Below are positions 7,973-17,264 of a stretch of DNA of 64,000 bases, in pieces. The position numbers and the translations under genes were made by a program. Below the pieces are notes generated by a model, which had not been told where the DNA came from, searched no databases, and was given only the letters and a program-made list of their open reading frames with translations. How positions within the stretch are numbered: the first letter of the stretch is position 1; each line of letters begins with the position of its first letter. This DNA is from Nakamurella multipartita DSM 44233. GTDB taxonomy: Bacteria > Actinomycetota > Actinomycetes > Mycobacteriales > Nakamurellaceae. The DNA is taken from NCBI RefSeq assembly GCF_000024365.1, contig NC_013235.1, forward strand, positions 5,704,001-5,768,000, given 5' to 3'.

Positions 7973-8478
7973 GCCGCCACCGCCTTGAGGAACGGCAGCG
8001 CGCCCGTGGGCACCTCGGTGGCCTCGTGGTCGATCGCGTCGAAGCGGACTCCGTCGCCGAACAGGCCGAGCAGGATGGCGCTGATCGTCTCGGCCAGCGT
8101 GCGCGCGGCGATCGGGTCGAGCACGGCGGCCAGGCTGGCGATGCCCAGGTCGACCAGGGCCTCGAACCGGACGGCGGTGCCGTCCGCACCGCCCCGGCAC
8201 CACCAGCTGCCCGCGAACTCGGCGACATCGCCCTCGGTCTGGGTGAAATCGATGCGCAGCGCCGCGGTGTCGATCACGTCTCGCTCGGTCCAACGCAGGA
8301 TGCCGTTGCGGAAGTTGACCTCCCAGCTGCTGATCAGGTCGCCGCCGGCCTCGGTCCACACCTGGACCTCGCGGACGACGGGCGTGAGCTCGGGGTAGCG
8401 GGCGTAGTCCGCCAGGGTGCGGAACACCTCGTCGGACGGTCGGTCGGGCACGACGGCGTCGATGGTCACGAAGCGCAC
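7969..8478 (-). CDS. SRPBCC (START/polyketide-cyclase-like) protein
   Basis: The 169-residue protein fits the helix-grip fold: VTIDAVVPDRPSDEVFRTLADYARYPELTP at the start is the classic cyclase/coenzyme-Q-binding N-terminus (a short strand, then a helix ending in a tyrosine/proline turn), followed by alternating strands such as ISSWEVNFRNGILRWTERDV and a long C-terminal helix. Such proteins bind a hydrophobic ligand in a deep cavity and either cyclise polyketides or act as lipid carriers. The GTG at 8478 has GAGGAG five bases upstream; that site lies inside the end of the aminotransferase gene, giving a 13-base overlap. In this operon it probably binds the acyl or polyketide-like intermediate. 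Confidence 0.88.
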   Translation of the reverse strand: MRFVTIDAVVPDRPSDEVFRTLADYARYPELTPVVREVQVWTEAGGDLISSWEVNFRNGILRWTERDVIDTAALRIDFTQTEGDVAEFAGSWWCRGGADGTAVRFEALVDLGIASLAAVLDPIAARTLAETISAILLGLFGDGVRFDAIDHEATEVPTGALPFLKAVAA

Positions 8479-9827
8479 GGGTACTCCTCGGTCGGGGGGT
8501 CGGTCGGGGGGTTGGTCGGAAGGGCGATCGGCGGGACGGCCGGGACGGGACGGGTGGGGGCGGCGGGCCGGCGGGACGCGCGGGCCCGGCGCCGGCCGAC
8601 CTCGCGGGCGGCTCCGGTCAGCGCCTCGTGCAACTCGGCCACGTCGGCGGCGGTCAGGGTGGCCGGCGGGGTGAGCCGCAGCACGTTGTACTTGTTCAAC
8701 GAGTAGGACGGCACGACCCGGCGGGCCAGCAGCTCCATCAGGAATTCCACCGCGAGATCGCTGGACACAAAGTCCATCCCGATCAGCAGCCCGCGGCCGC
8801 GGACCTCGGCGACCAGGCCGGGGCAGTGCTCGGCGAGCACCTCACGCACGAGCGCGGACAGCTCGACGCCCAGCTCGGCCGAGCGGGCGACCAGGCCCTC
8901 GGCGCGCAGGACGTCCAGGGTTGCGGTGACGGCGGCGGCGGCCAGCGGGCTGCCGGCGAACGTGGACGAGTGCAGCATCGGGTCCTCGTCCAGCGGACGG
9001 AACACCGCGTCGGTGGCCAGCACGGCGCCCACCGGGACCACCCCGCCGGACAGGATCTTGCCGGACAGCAGGATGTCCGGCACGACGCCCTCGGTGTCGG
9101 CCGCCCACCAGGCGCCGGTCCGGCCGAGCCCGGTCTGGATCTCATCGAGGATCAGCAAGGCTCCGGTGCGGGTGCACAGCTCCCGGACCGCGGCCAGCCA
9201 GCCGGCCGGCGGGACGTGCACCCCGCCTTCACCGAGGATGGGTTCGGCCAGCACGCAGCTGCGCTCGCCATCGGTGGCCAGCCGCCGGGCCAGGTCGTCG
9301 ATGTCGCCGAAGGCGGCGAACTCCACGCCGGGCAGCAGGGGCTCGAACGGCGCCCGGTAGGCCGGCCGGCCGGTGACGCTCAGCGCGCCGAAGGTCTTGC
9401 CGTGGAAGCCGTCCCGCATGGCGATGACCCGGGTGCGGCCGTGCAGCCGAGCGAGTTTGAGGGCGACCTCGACGGCCTCGGCCCCGGAATTGGTGAGGTA
9501 GACGTGGTCGAGCCCGGGCGGGGCGACATCGGCCAGGGCGGCCGCGGCGTCGGCCGTGACCCGGCTGATCAGCGGCCGGCTGACCAGCGGTGAGCGGTCC
9601 AGCTGGCGCTTGACCGCATCGACGACCACCGGGTGCCGGTGGCCGATCAGGTTGACACCGAACCCGGCACAGTCCAGGTACCGCACACCGTCGGCGTCGT
9701 ACAGGTGATTGCCCAGCGCCACTTCGGGCAGCGGCGCGCCGAGCAGCTCGACCAGCGCGGCCGAGGATTTGTTGACGTGCCGCCGGTACCGGTCCAGGGC
9801 GGCGCGGCGGTCGGTCGGAGCCGTCAT
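8466..9827 (-). CDS. Class III PLP-dependent aminotransferase
   Basis: The 453-residue protein has all class III landmarks: GHRHPVVVDAVKRQL, LTNSGAEAVEVALKLAR (PLP phosphate site, residues 111-127), a FHGKTFGALS loop near 141-150, LLILDEIQTGLGRTG with Asp228 for the pyridine nitrogen, and DILLSGKILSGG with the likely Schiff-base Lys257. It resembles acetylornithine/4-aminobutyrate-type enzymes that aminate aldehydes. The last 40 residues are Arg/Pro/Thr-rich and probably disordered. Its start shares one base (TGATG) with the stop of the thioester-reductase-like SDR, so aldehyde formation and amination are encoded as a coupled pair; in tambjamine biosynthesis the same two activities are fused in TamH. 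Fatty-amine formation is my inference. Confidence 0.92.
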   Translation of the reverse strand: MTAPTDRRAALDRYRRHVNKSSAALVELLGAPLPEVALGNHLYDADGVRYLDCAGFGVNLIGHRHPVVVDAVKRQLDRSPLVSRPLISRVTADAAAALADVAPPGLDHVYLTNSGAEAVEVALKLARLHGRTRVIAMRDGFHGKTFGALSVTGRPAYRAPFEPLLPGVEFAAFGDIDDLARRLATDGERSCVLAEPILGEGGVHVPPAGWLAAVRELCTRTGALLILDEIQTGLGRTGAWWAADTEGVVPDILLSGKILSGGVVPVGAVLATDAVFRPLDEDPMLHSSTFAGSPLAAAAVTATLDVLRAEGLVARSAELGVELSALVREVLAEHCPGLVAEVRGRGLLIGMDFVSSDLAVEFLMELLARRVVPSYSLNKYNVLRLTPPATLTAADVAELHEALTGAAREVGRRRARASRRPAAPTRPVPAVPPIALPTNPPTDPPTEEYPCAS

Positions 9828-10903
9828 CAGGCCACCGCCTCGACGACCTCGACGGCCGCCGCCGCCTCGGACTCCCGGTGCCAGAAGTCCAGGCTGGCCC
9901 GGATGGCGGCGGGGAAGTCGGGCGGCGCGGCCGCGCCGGCCGCGGCCAGCTCGTCCAGGGAGCTGGGGAACGGCTCTTCCATGGATACGTAGTCCAGGAA
10001 CAGATCCATCAGTGAACTCACCGCCATTCGCATCGTGCGGGGCAGGGCGTCGAGGAAGACCGGCGCGATCAACCGGTGGTAGGTGTCCGGGGCGACGAAG
10101 CGCGGGCGATCGACGCGGATCCCGTGGGCCCGGGCGTGGTCGAGGTGCAGATCGACGGTGTCGGCGACGGTCAGGGCGCGGGCTCCGGCGGTGAGCCAGT
10201 AGTCCCGACCGAACAGGTTCCGTTCGAGGATGGTGGCGATGCCGTCCGCGACCACGTCGCACGGGATCAGGTCCAGCGGCCAGTGTGAGCCGAACGGGAG
10301 CATGGGCAGCATGCCCCGGCGCAGGGCCGACAGCACGTGGTAGAAGCCCTGGAATTCGGTGGTGGCGCCGGTCCGGCTGTGCCCGATCACGATCGACGGT
10401 CGGACGATGCTGGTCGGCCCGCTGGCCTGCCGGATCACCTGTTCGGCGGCCCGTTTGGACGCGGCATAGCGGGCCGACGTCCGGGGGTTCGCCGCATCGT
10501 CCTGCGGGTGCAGGTAGGCGGTGCTCACGTGCACCAGCGAGGCCTGCGCCCGCTCGGCGAACTGCACGACCTCGCGCGTGCCCACCACGTTGGTCGCGGC
10601 GTGGTCCTCGGACTTCTTGAACGAGACGATCGCGGCCGCGTGCACCACCTGATCGACCCGGTGGGCCAATGCGGCGTACTCGGCGGCCGACAGGCCCAGT
10701 TGCGGGGCGGTGACGGAGCCGCGGACGGACCGGACGCCGGGGTGCTGGATGTCCCGGCGATGCACGAGGGCGATCACCTCGGGTCGACCGGGCCCGGCGC
10801 TCAGCCGGTCCAGCAGCGCCGAGCCGATCACCCCGGATCCCCCGGTGACCAGGATGGTCGGCTGGTGGTGGGCACGCCTGAGCCCATCGAACTGAGTGGT
10901 CAT
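9827..10903 (-). CDS. Extended SDR, thioester-reductase / fatty-acyl-CoA-reductase type
   Basis: The 358-residue protein starts ATG at 10903 after a GGGGGAG site. TILVTGGSGVIGSAL (GGSGVIG at 21-27) is the NAD(P) site, VDQVVHAAAIVSFKKS and VHVSTAYLHP follow, YAASKRAAEQVI holds the Tyr/Lys pair, and SIVRPSIVIGHSRTG is very typical of male-sterility/NAD_binding_4 reductases, which release fatty acids from CoA or carrier protein as aldehydes or alcohols. The C-terminal 100 residues are helical and Asp/Arg-rich. It is the first gene of the nine-gene minus-strand operon and is coupled to an aminotransferase. Alternative: a dehydratase/epimerase acting on a nucleotide sugar, less likely given the RPSIVIG motif and the neighbours. 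Confidence 0.85.
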   Translation of the reverse strand: MTTQFDGLRRAHHQPTILVTGGSGVIGSALLDRLSAGPGRPEVIALVHRRDIQHPGVRSVRGSVTAPQLGLSAAEYAALAHRVDQVVHAAAIVSFKKSEDHAATNVVGTREVVQFAERAQASLVHVSTAYLHPQDDAANPRTSARYAASKRAAEQVIRQASGPTSIVRPSIVIGHSRTGATTEFQGFYHVLSALRRGMLPMLPFGSHWPLDLIPCDVVADGIATILERNLFGRDYWLTAGARALTVADTVDLHLDHARAHGIRVDRPRFVAPDTYHRLIAPVFLDALPRTMRMAVSSLMDLFLDYVSMEEPFPSSLDELAAAGAAAPPDFPAAIRASLDFWHRESEAAAAVEVVEAVA

Positions 10904-10976
10904 TTTCCGGCTCCCCCGGTGGTCGGGCTCGGATCGTCGAGCGGACTGCCGGTAGAGAGAACGCACGATCCTGGGG

Positions 10977-11000
10977 AATACATGGGGAAATGTCGGTATT
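10977..11000. promoter_or_regulatory. Candidate operator in the divergent promoter region
   Basis: The 156 bases between the SDR (10903, minus) and the FAD monooxygenase (11060, plus) must hold both promoters. They contain an imperfect inverted repeat AATACAT...ATGTCGGTATT at 10977-11000 in an unusually AT-rich patch. A shared operator for both directions would explain coordinated expression, but no regulator gene is present in the cluster and the match is imperfect. Confidence 0.3.
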
Positions 11001-11059
11001 TACCCGGCCGGCCGGCCCTCTCTGTGCGTAGTGCGCGCCCCGACCCCACAGGAGGCCCC

Positions 11060-12295
11060 GTGCGCCGAGCCCATTTCGACGTGGTGATCGCCGGTGCCAG
11101 CCTGGCCGGCTGCACCGCGGCCACACTCTTTGCCCGTCAGGGACTTTCGGTCGTCCTGCTGGAGGCGCACCGGGACCCGAATCACTACAAGCGCGCCTGC
11201 ACGCACTTCATCCAACCCACCGCCTGGCCAACTATCAGCCGGCTGGGCCTGGGCGCGGCGATCCGGCAGGCCGGAGGACAGCCGAACAGGCTGTCCATCT
11301 GGACCCGCTGGGGCTGGCTCGACTTCCCCGGCCCCGCCGGCCACACCGGGCACGGGGAGATCGGGGTGAACATCCGGCGCGCACAGCTCGATCCGCTGGT
11401 GCGGGCGCAGGCGGCCCGCGAACCGCGGGTGACCGTGCTGATGGGGCAACGGGTCTCGCAGGTGGTGGTGCGCGCCGGCCGGGCCGTCGGGGTGCGAGCG
11501 GGCGACCCCGGCCGGGAGACCGAGTACTTCGGCCGGCTGATCGTCGGCGCCGACGGGCACCGCTCCCGGGTCGCCGACGCCGTCGGTCCGGCAGTGACCA
11601 GCCCGCACGGCCGCTTCGTGTACTTCGCCCCGTTCACCGGGGTCGGCCTGCCCGATGATGCGTCTCGGATGTGGATGCTCGAACCGGATATCGCCTACGC
11701 CTTCCCCAACGGTGAGGTGACCATTCTCAGTGTCATGCCGACCCTGGACCAGTTGCCGGATTTCCGGAAAGATCTGCGCGGCAATTACTTTGCCCGCCTC
11801 GGCCGGCTGCCCGACGGGCCCGACCTGTCCCGGGCCGAGCAGGTGGGCGAGCTGTCCGGGGTGCTCAACTACGCCTGTGCGGCCCGGCCGCCGGCGGCCC
11901 CGGGACTGGCCCTGGTCGGGGACGCCGCGATGACCTCGGACTACCTGTGGGGCACGGGCTGCAGCTTCGCCTTCCGCAGCGCGGCCTGGCTGGTCGACGC
12001 GACCGCCCCGGAACTGATCCGGGGCGCCGATCCGCAGGTCGGGCTGCGCCGGTACGCGACGCAGCACCGCCGGGCGCTGGCCGGGCACCACCGGTTGATG
12101 AGCGACTACGCCACCGGGCGGGCGTTCAACCCGGTGGAGCGGGCGCTGTACGCCGGGGCCGTGCGCGATCCACTGCTCGCCCGGCACGTCGCCGCGTTCG
12201 GCGAGCGCCGCATCGGCGTCCGGCAGTTCCTGGCCCCCGGCATGCTCGCGCGCAGCGTGCTGGCCAACCGCCCCCGGCCCACCGCCGCGGCGTGA
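11060..12295 (+). CDS. FAD-dependent monooxygenase / reductase (PHBH-like fold)
   Basis: The 411-residue protein begins FDVVIAGASLAGCTAATLFA (GASLAG FAD site), continues with LSVVLLEAH, the NIRRAQLDPLVRAQA arginine loop, RLIVGADGHRSRVADAVG (DG motif) and LALVGDAAMTSDYLWGTGC (GD motif). This is the group that includes geranylgeranyl reductases and aromatic or polyene hydroxylases. GTG at 11060 is preceded by GGAGG. It is the first gene on the plus side of the divergent locus, with the MMPL exporter 20 bases downstream, so it most likely tailors the same product as the minus-strand operon. The substrate cannot be named. Confidence 0.9.
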   Translation: MRRAHFDVVIAGASLAGCTAATLFARQGLSVVLLEAHRDPNHYKRACTHFIQPTAWPTISRLGLGAAIRQAGGQPNRLSIWTRWGWLDFPGPAGHTGHGEIGVNIRRAQLDPLVRAQAAREPRVTVLMGQRVSQVVVRAGRAVGVRAGDPGRETEYFGRLIVGADGHRSRVADAVGPAVTSPHGRFVYFAPFTGVGLPDDASRMWMLEPDIAYAFPNGEVTILSVMPTLDQLPDFRKDLRGNYFARLGRLPDGPDLSRAEQVGELSGVLNYACAARPPAAPGLALVGDAAMTSDYLWGTGCSFAFRSAAWLVDATAPELIRGADPQVGLRRYATQHRRALAGHHRLMSDYATGRAFNPVERALYAGAVRDPLLARHVAAFGERRIGVRQFLAPGMLARSVLANRPRPTAAA

Positions 12296-12315
12296 CCGTC
12301 CGGCAAGGAGATCCC

Positions 12316-14904
12316 GTGGCTGACCTGCTGGCGCCGCCGCTCGCCCCTGGGCCGACCCGAGGTCGGCATCACGCGGTCGAACCCGACGAGTCGCCGACGA
12401 CGATCCTGCCGCCGTCCGCCCGGCCACCGCTTCCGGCCGTGCCGGTGCCACCGGCCGTGCCGGCACCCGACGCCGCGCCGGCACCGCCGGCCGACCCGCC
12501 GCCCGCCGCCGACCCGCCGTCCCCGGCGGGCGGCTGGTTCGAGCGGCTGGGCACCGCGGTCACCGGCCACCCGCGGTCGGTCATCGTGGTCTGGGCGCTG
12601 CTGCTGGCCGGGCTCAGCGTGCTCGGACTGGGACTGCCGAACCGGTTGGCGGCCGGCGGGTTCGAGGTGCCGGGGTCGGCCTCACTGGAGGTTCAGCACC
12701 TGCTGCAAGACCGTTTCCCCGGGCAGGCGGCCGACCCCGTCGTCGTGCTCATTCAGGCCACCGACCCCGCGGCGGCCGACCAGCTGCCGGCCACCGTGCG
12801 AGCGGCCGGCGAGCGGATCACTGGGCTGGCCGGGGTGCGGTCGGTGCGCAGCTACCTCGACCCCGGGGCGGCCGGCCAGCTGACCGCGGACGGCACCACC
12901 ACCTACCTGTCGGTCGCGGTGGACGGCGATCAGAGCGAACAACTTGCTCACGCCGCCGCGATCGAAGCAGCCCTGGCCGATCTCGCTCCGCCCGGGGTGC
13001 AGGTGTCGGTCGGCGGGCGGGCGGCGTTCTACACCTACCAGAACGAGATCTCCCGCAGCGACCTGGAAAAGGCCGAGCTGATCACCTTTCCGGTCACCCT
13101 GGTCGTGCTGCTGCTGGTCTTCGGCAGCGCCGTGGCCGCCGGCCTGCCCGTCCTGCTGGCGATGGTCAGCCTCGGCATCACCCTCGGCCTGCTGTACCTG
13201 CTCACCCTTCTCATGCCGTTGTCGGTCTACGTCACCAACACCGCGACGGTCATCGGGATCGGTGTCGGCATCGACTACGCCCTGTTCATCGTGACCCGAT
13301 TCCGGGAGGCGCTGGCCGACGGCCGGCCGGCCCGCGCGGCCGTCGTCGAAGCGGTGACCACTTCCGGGCGCAGCGTCACCGTGTCCGGGCTGACCGTGGT
13401 GGTCGCTCTGGCCGGGATGTTCCTGGTCGACATTGCCGGCTTCCGGTCCATGGCGGTGGGCACCATGGTGGTCGTCACGCTGGCCGTGGTGGCCAGCCTG
13501 ACCCTGCTCCCCGCGGTGCTGGTGCTCATCGGCCCGCGCATCGACCGGTTCACCGTGCTGCGCCGGTCCAAGGCCCGGCACCGGGTCAGCGGCTGGCAGG
13601 TGTGGACCACCCGGGTGATGCGCCAACCCGTTCGTCATCTGCTCGCCGCGCTCGGCGTGCTGTTCCTGCTGGCCGCGCCGCTCACCGGCATCGTGCTCGG
13701 CCAACCCAGCGCGGACACCTTGCCCGCGGACAGCCCGCCGCGGGTGGCGCTGGACCGGCTGGCCGCGGGATTCGGTCCCGGCAGCATCGGCCCGGTGGAG
13801 ATCCTGGTGCCGGTGCCGGGCGGCCTCGACCGCCCCGAGAATCGTGACCGCATCAGCGCTCTCACCGACCGGCTGGCCGCCGACCCGGGCGTGGCCGGCG
13901 TGCTGAGCGTGACCGTGCCCGGGACCGATCCGGTGTCGTTGACCAGCACCGACGGGTCCCTGACCCGGGTGGTGGTGATCGGTACCGACACCCCGCAGTC
14001 CACCGCCGGGCAGGACCTGGTCCGGCGAATCCGCGCCGACCTGCTCCCGGCCGCCGGCATCGACGGCGCGCTGGTCGGCGGTCAGGGGGCCAGCGATCTG
14101 GACCTGACCGACGAGATCGGCGCCCGGCTGCCGTGGGTGATCGGCGGCGTGCTGGCGCTGTCGTACCTGCTGCTGATGGTCGCCCTGCGGTCGGTGATCC
14201 TGCCGCTCAAGGCCATCGTGATGAACCTGATGTCGGTCGGCGCGGCCTACGGGGTGGTCGTCGCGCTGTTCCAGTGGGGTTGGGGCGCAGCTCTTTTCGG
14301 CTTCGAACCGGAAGGCTTCATCCAGGCCTTCGTGCCGCTGTTCCTGTTCTCGGTGCTGTTCGGGCTGTCCATGGATTACGAGGTCTTCCTGATGACCCGG
14401 ATGCGCGAGGAGTGGGAGCGCACCGGCTCGAACGAGCAGGCCGTGACCCGCGGCCTGGAACGCACCGGCCGGACCGTCACCTCGGCCGCGTTGATCATGG
14501 TGGTGGTCTTCGCCGCATTCACCGGCAGCCGCCTGCTGGCGTTCAAGGCCATGGGATTCGGGTTGGCCGCCGCCGTGCTGATCGATGCGACGGTGGTCCG
14601 GGTGGTAGCCGTGCCGGCCACGATGCGGCTGCTCGGCCGGTGGAACTGGTGGCTGCCCGGCTGGCTGGCGAGGCTGTTGCCGCACCTGGAACCGCCGGCT
14701 CAGCCGGCCAGGAACCGTTCCAGCGCGTCCAACGCACCCTCGATCGTCCGCATCGACCCGGCGAAGGAGAACCGCAGGAACCGGTGGCCGTCGACGACGT
14801 CGAAGTCCACGCCCGGGGCGGCGGCGATACCGGCCTCGGCCAGCAACCGGGCGCAGAACGCGGTGGAATCCGAGGTCAGGTCGCCGATGTCGGCGTACAC
14901 GTAG
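12316..14904 (+). CDS. MMPL-family (RND) lipid transporter
   Basis: The 862-residue protein has an unusual Pro/Ala-rich cytoplasmic extension of about 75 residues, then the duplicated RND pattern: a membrane helix, a large external domain, five helices, and the same again. The MMPL motifs are visible as IGVGIDYALFIVTRFRE in the first half and LSMDYEVFLMTRMREEWE in the second; the Asp-Tyr pairs serve proton relay. Such proteins export lipids or lipid-linked metabolites. GTG at 12316 has AAGGAG five bases upstream. The usual C-terminal end (NWWLPGWLARLLPHLE) is reached just before 14700, but no stop occurs until 14904, so about 68 Ser/Arg-rich residues are read antisense to the aminotransferase gene. 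Confidence 0.9.
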   Translation: MADLLAPPLAPGPTRGRHHAVEPDESPTTILPPSARPPLPAVPVPPAVPAPDAAPAPPADPPPAADPPSPAGGWFERLGTAVTGHPRSVIVVWALLLAGLSVLGLGLPNRLAAGGFEVPGSASLEVQHLLQDRFPGQAADPVVVLIQATDPAAADQLPATVRAAGERITGLAGVRSVRSYLDPGAAGQLTADGTTTYLSVAVDGDQSEQLAHAAAIEAALADLAPPGVQVSVGGRAAFYTYQNEISRSDLEKAELITFPVTLVVLLLVFGSAVAAGLPVLLAMVSLGITLGLLYLLTLLMPLSVYVTNTATVIGIGVGIDYALFIVTRFREALADGRPARAAVVEAVTTSGRSVTVSGLTVVVALAGMFLVDIAGFRSMAVGTMVVVTLAVVASLTLLPAVLVLIGPRIDRFTVLRRSKARHRVSGWQVWTTRVMRQPVRHLLAALGVLFLLAAPLTGIVLGQPSADTLPADSPPRVALDRLAAGFGPGSIGPVEILVPVPGGLDRPENRDRISALTDRLAADPGVAGVLSVTVPGTDPVSLTSTDGSLTRVVVIGTDTPQSTAGQDLVRRIRADLLPAAGIDGALVGGQGASDLDLTDEIGARLPWVIGGVLALSYLLLMVALRSVILPLKAIVMNLMSVGAAYGVVVALFQWGWGAALFGFEPEGFIQAFVPLFLFSVLFGLSMDYEVFLMTRMREEWERTGSNEQAVTRGLERTGRTVTSAALIMVVVFAAFTGSRLLAFKAMGFGLAAAVLIDATVVRVVAVPATMRLLGRWNWWLPGWLARLLPHLEPPAQPARNRSSASNAPSIVRIDPAKENRRNRWPSTTSKSTPGAAAIPASASNRAQNAVESEVRSPMSAYT

Positions 14905-15890
14905 AACGCCCCGTCGGCCGGGGCGAGCCGGTCGAAGCCGAGCCGGCGCAGGCCGCCCAGCAGCAGATCGCGGTGCTGCGCGTAGCGCTGCACGTGACCG
15001 TCGCATTCGGCGTAGGCCTCGAAGGCGGCCATCGCCGCGTACTGGGCCGGGGCGGGCGGGCAGATGGCCAGGTTGCCGGCCAGCGCATCGACCACCTCGA
15101 CCAGATCGTCGGGAACCAGCAGCCACCCGATGCGCCAGCCGGTCATCGAGAAGTACTTGGAGAACGAGTTCACCACGATGCCGTGCCGGTCGGTCTGCCA
15201 ACTGCTGCTGGTGCTGCCGGTGTAGGTGATGCCGTGGTAGATCTCGTCCGAGACCAGCCGGACCGCGTTTCCGGCGCTCCAGGTGGCCAGTGCCGCCAGC
15301 TCCCCCGGTTCGAGCATGGTGCCGGTCGGGTTGGCCGGGCTGGCCACGATCAACCCGTCCAGGTCGTGCTCCCGGACCATCGACACCGTCGGCTGGTACC
15401 GGGTTTCCGGTCCGCACGGCAGGTCAACGACCGCACAGCCCAGGGCGTGCAGGATGTTCCGGTAGGCCGGGTACCCCGGGCGGGCCAACCCGACCCGGCT
15501 GCCCACGTCGAATGCGGCCAGGAAGGCGAGCAGGAATCCGCCCGAGGACCCGGTGGTGACGACGACGTTGTCAGCGTCCACGGCCAGCGCGTAGCGGTCG
15601 CGGTAGTGCCCGGCGATAGCCTCCCGCAGGGGCCGGATCCCCGGCGCCTCGGTGTATCCCAGGATGTGCGAGTCGAGCGTGGCGTGCGCCGCCCGCCGCA
15701 CGGGCTCCGGGGCCGGGGTGGACGGCTGCCCGGCGGCCAGGTCCCAGACCACCTCGCCGGCGGCCCGCCGACGGGCCGCCGCGGCGAGCACCTGCATCAC
15801 GTAGAACGGCGCCACCCGGGACCGGTGGGACGGCCCGAGACCGGCGGCTTTGCCGATGATCTCGTCGCCGCGACGGCCCGATCCGGTCAT
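14700..15890 (-). CDS. Class I/II PLP-dependent aminotransferase
   Basis: The 396-residue protein is a fold-type I aminotransferase: DLAAGQPSTPAPEPVRRA, the substrate-loop HILGYTEAPGIRPLREAIA, TTGSSGGFLLAF, VASPANPTGTMLEPGELAAL, VSDEIYHGITY, and NSFSKYFSMTGWRIGWLL with the Schiff-base Lys, plus a C-terminal FLRFSFA with the carboxylate-binding Arg. It should exchange an amino group between an amino acid and a 2-oxoacid; the specificity is not readable. It follows purD by only seven bases on the same strand and is probably co-transcribed with it. Its 3' end overlaps the convergent MMPL gene by 205 bases. Confidence 0.93.
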   Translation of the reverse strand: MTGSGRRGDEIIGKAAGLGPSHRSRVAPFYVMQVLAAAARRRAAGEVVWDLAAGQPSTPAPEPVRRAAHATLDSHILGYTEAPGIRPLREAIAGHYRDRYALAVDADNVVVTTGSSGGFLLAFLAAFDVGSRVGLARPGYPAYRNILHALGCAVVDLPCGPETRYQPTVSMVREHDLDGLIVASPANPTGTMLEPGELAALATWSAGNAVRLVSDEIYHGITYTGSTSSSWQTDRHGIVVNSFSKYFSMTGWRIGWLLVPDDLVEVVDALAGNLAICPPAPAQYAAMAAFEAYAECDGHVQRYAQHRDLLLGGLRRLGFDRLAPADGAFYVYADIGDLTSDSTAFCARLLAEAGIAAAPGVDFDVVDGHRFLRFSFAGSMRTIEGALDALERFLAG

Positions 15891-15897
15891 CGCCGGA

Positions 15898-17160
15898 TCA
15901 GGCGGTACCGGGGACGCGCACCCGGCCCTCGGCGGCGGCCAGGGCGATGTCGGTGCGGTGGTGCGAGCCGCGCAGGTGTACCGACCGCACCAGTTCGTAG
16001 GCCCGCTCGCGAGCCTGGGCCAGGTCGTGCCCGGTGCCGACGACCGACAGCACCCGACCACCGGCCGAGATCACCGACCCGTCCGGCGCCACCGCCGTTC
16101 CGGCGTGCAGCACGCCGTCGGTGTCGGCGCCGCTGATGACGTCGCCGGTGACCGGCGAGCCGGGGTAGTTCTCGGCGGCGATGACCACCGTCACCGCGGC
16201 GGCCCCGCGCCAGCTCAGCGGGCAGGACCCCAGCCCGCCGGCCGCCGCCGCCGCCAGCAGCGATCCGAGCGGGGTGTCCAGCAGTTCCAGCACCACCTGG
16301 GTCTCGGGATCGCCGAAGCGGCAGTTGAATTCGATCACCTTGGGGCCGGTCGCCGTGATCACCAGGCCCGCGTACAGCAGACCGCTGAAAGGCGTTCCGC
16401 GGCGGCCCATCTCGGCCAGAACCGGGTCCAGCACGGTACGCTGCACGGTGTCCACCAGGCCGGCCGGCGCCCAGGGCAGCGGCGCGTAGGCACCCATGCC
16501 ACCGGTGTTGGGTCCGGAATCGCCGTCGCCGACGCGCTTGAAGTCCTGGGCCGGCAGCAGCGGGATCGCCTTGTTCCCGTCGCACACCGCGAACAACGAC
16601 ACCTCGGGGCCGGCCAGGAACTCCTCGACCAGCACCGGGTGGCCCAGCTCCAGCACAGCGCGGGCGTGCGCGACGGCGGCCGCCCGATCCTCGGTGACGA
16701 CCACACCCTTGCCGGCGGCCAGGCCGTCGTCCTTGACCACGTAGGGCGAGCCACAGGCGTCCAGCGCGGCGTCGATCTGCTCGGCGGCGGACACCGCGAC
16801 GGCCTTGGCCGTCGGCACCTCGGCCGCGGCCATCACGTCCTTGGCGAATGCCTTGGACCCCTCGATCCGGGCGGCCGCGGCGCTGGGACCGAAGACGGCG
16901 AACCCGCGGGCCCGCAGCACGTCGGCGGCTCCGTTGACCAGCGGCACCTCGGGGCCGATGATCACCAGGTCGGGCGAGACCGCCTCGGCCACCGCCAGGA
17001 TCGCGGCGTTGTCGGTGACGTTCACCGGGTGCGAGGTGGCCAGGGCCCGGGTGCCGGCATTGCCGGGAGCGATGTGAAGGTCGGCGACATCGGGGTCGCG
17101 TCGCAACGCACGGAGCAGGGCGTGCTCGCGGGCGCCCGAGCCGATGACGAGAATGCGCAC
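15898..17160 (-). CDS. purD: Phosphoribosylamine--glycine ligase (GAR synthetase)
   Basis: At 420 residues this is full length for PurD. It opens with [18 protein letters not shown], followed by [28 protein letters not shown], the ATP-grasp region ([17 protein letters not shown], a P-loop-like glycine segment), the PurD signature [20 protein letters not shown], and [14 protein letters not shown] with metal ligands. It ligates glycine to phosphoribosylamine in the second step of purine synthesis. The start is GTG at 17160, with a 104-base divergent gap to the next plus-strand gene. Confidence 0.98.
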   Translation of the reverse strand: MRILVIGSGAREHALLRALRRDPDVADLHIAPGNAGTRALATSHPVNVTDNAAILAVAEAVSPDLVIIGPEVPLVNGAADVLRARGFAVFGPSAAAARIEGSKAFAKDVMAAAEVPTAKAVAVSAAEQIDAALDACGSPYVVKDDGLAAGKGVVVTEDRAAAVAHARAVLELGHPVLVEEFLAGPEVSLFAVCDGNKAIPLLPAQDFKRVGDGDSGPNTGGMGAYAPLPWAPAGLVDTVQRTVLDPVLAEMGRRGTPFSGLLYAGLVITATGPKVIEFNCRFGDPETQVVLELLDTPLGSLLAAAAAGGLGSCPLSWRGAAAVTVVIAAENYPGSPVTGDVISGADTDGVLHAGTAVAPDGSVISAGGRVLSVVGTGHDLAQARERAYELVRSVHLRGSHHRTDIALAAAEGRVRVPGTA

Positions 17161-17264
17161 GTCGGGAGAGTACTGCCTCCGGCGGCCGGTCCTGTGCGGA
17201 TGCGGGGCCGGCGTGACCCGGCCCCTGCCGGCGACGGCTCGACGCGGCGTGCGACGCTGGGCCG

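Noticed and set aside
14500-14910. Frameshift in the MMPL gene that hides its true stop
   Set aside because: Neither alternative frame gives a stop close to 14700, so a single indel would not restore a normal end; I keep the overlap as it stands.
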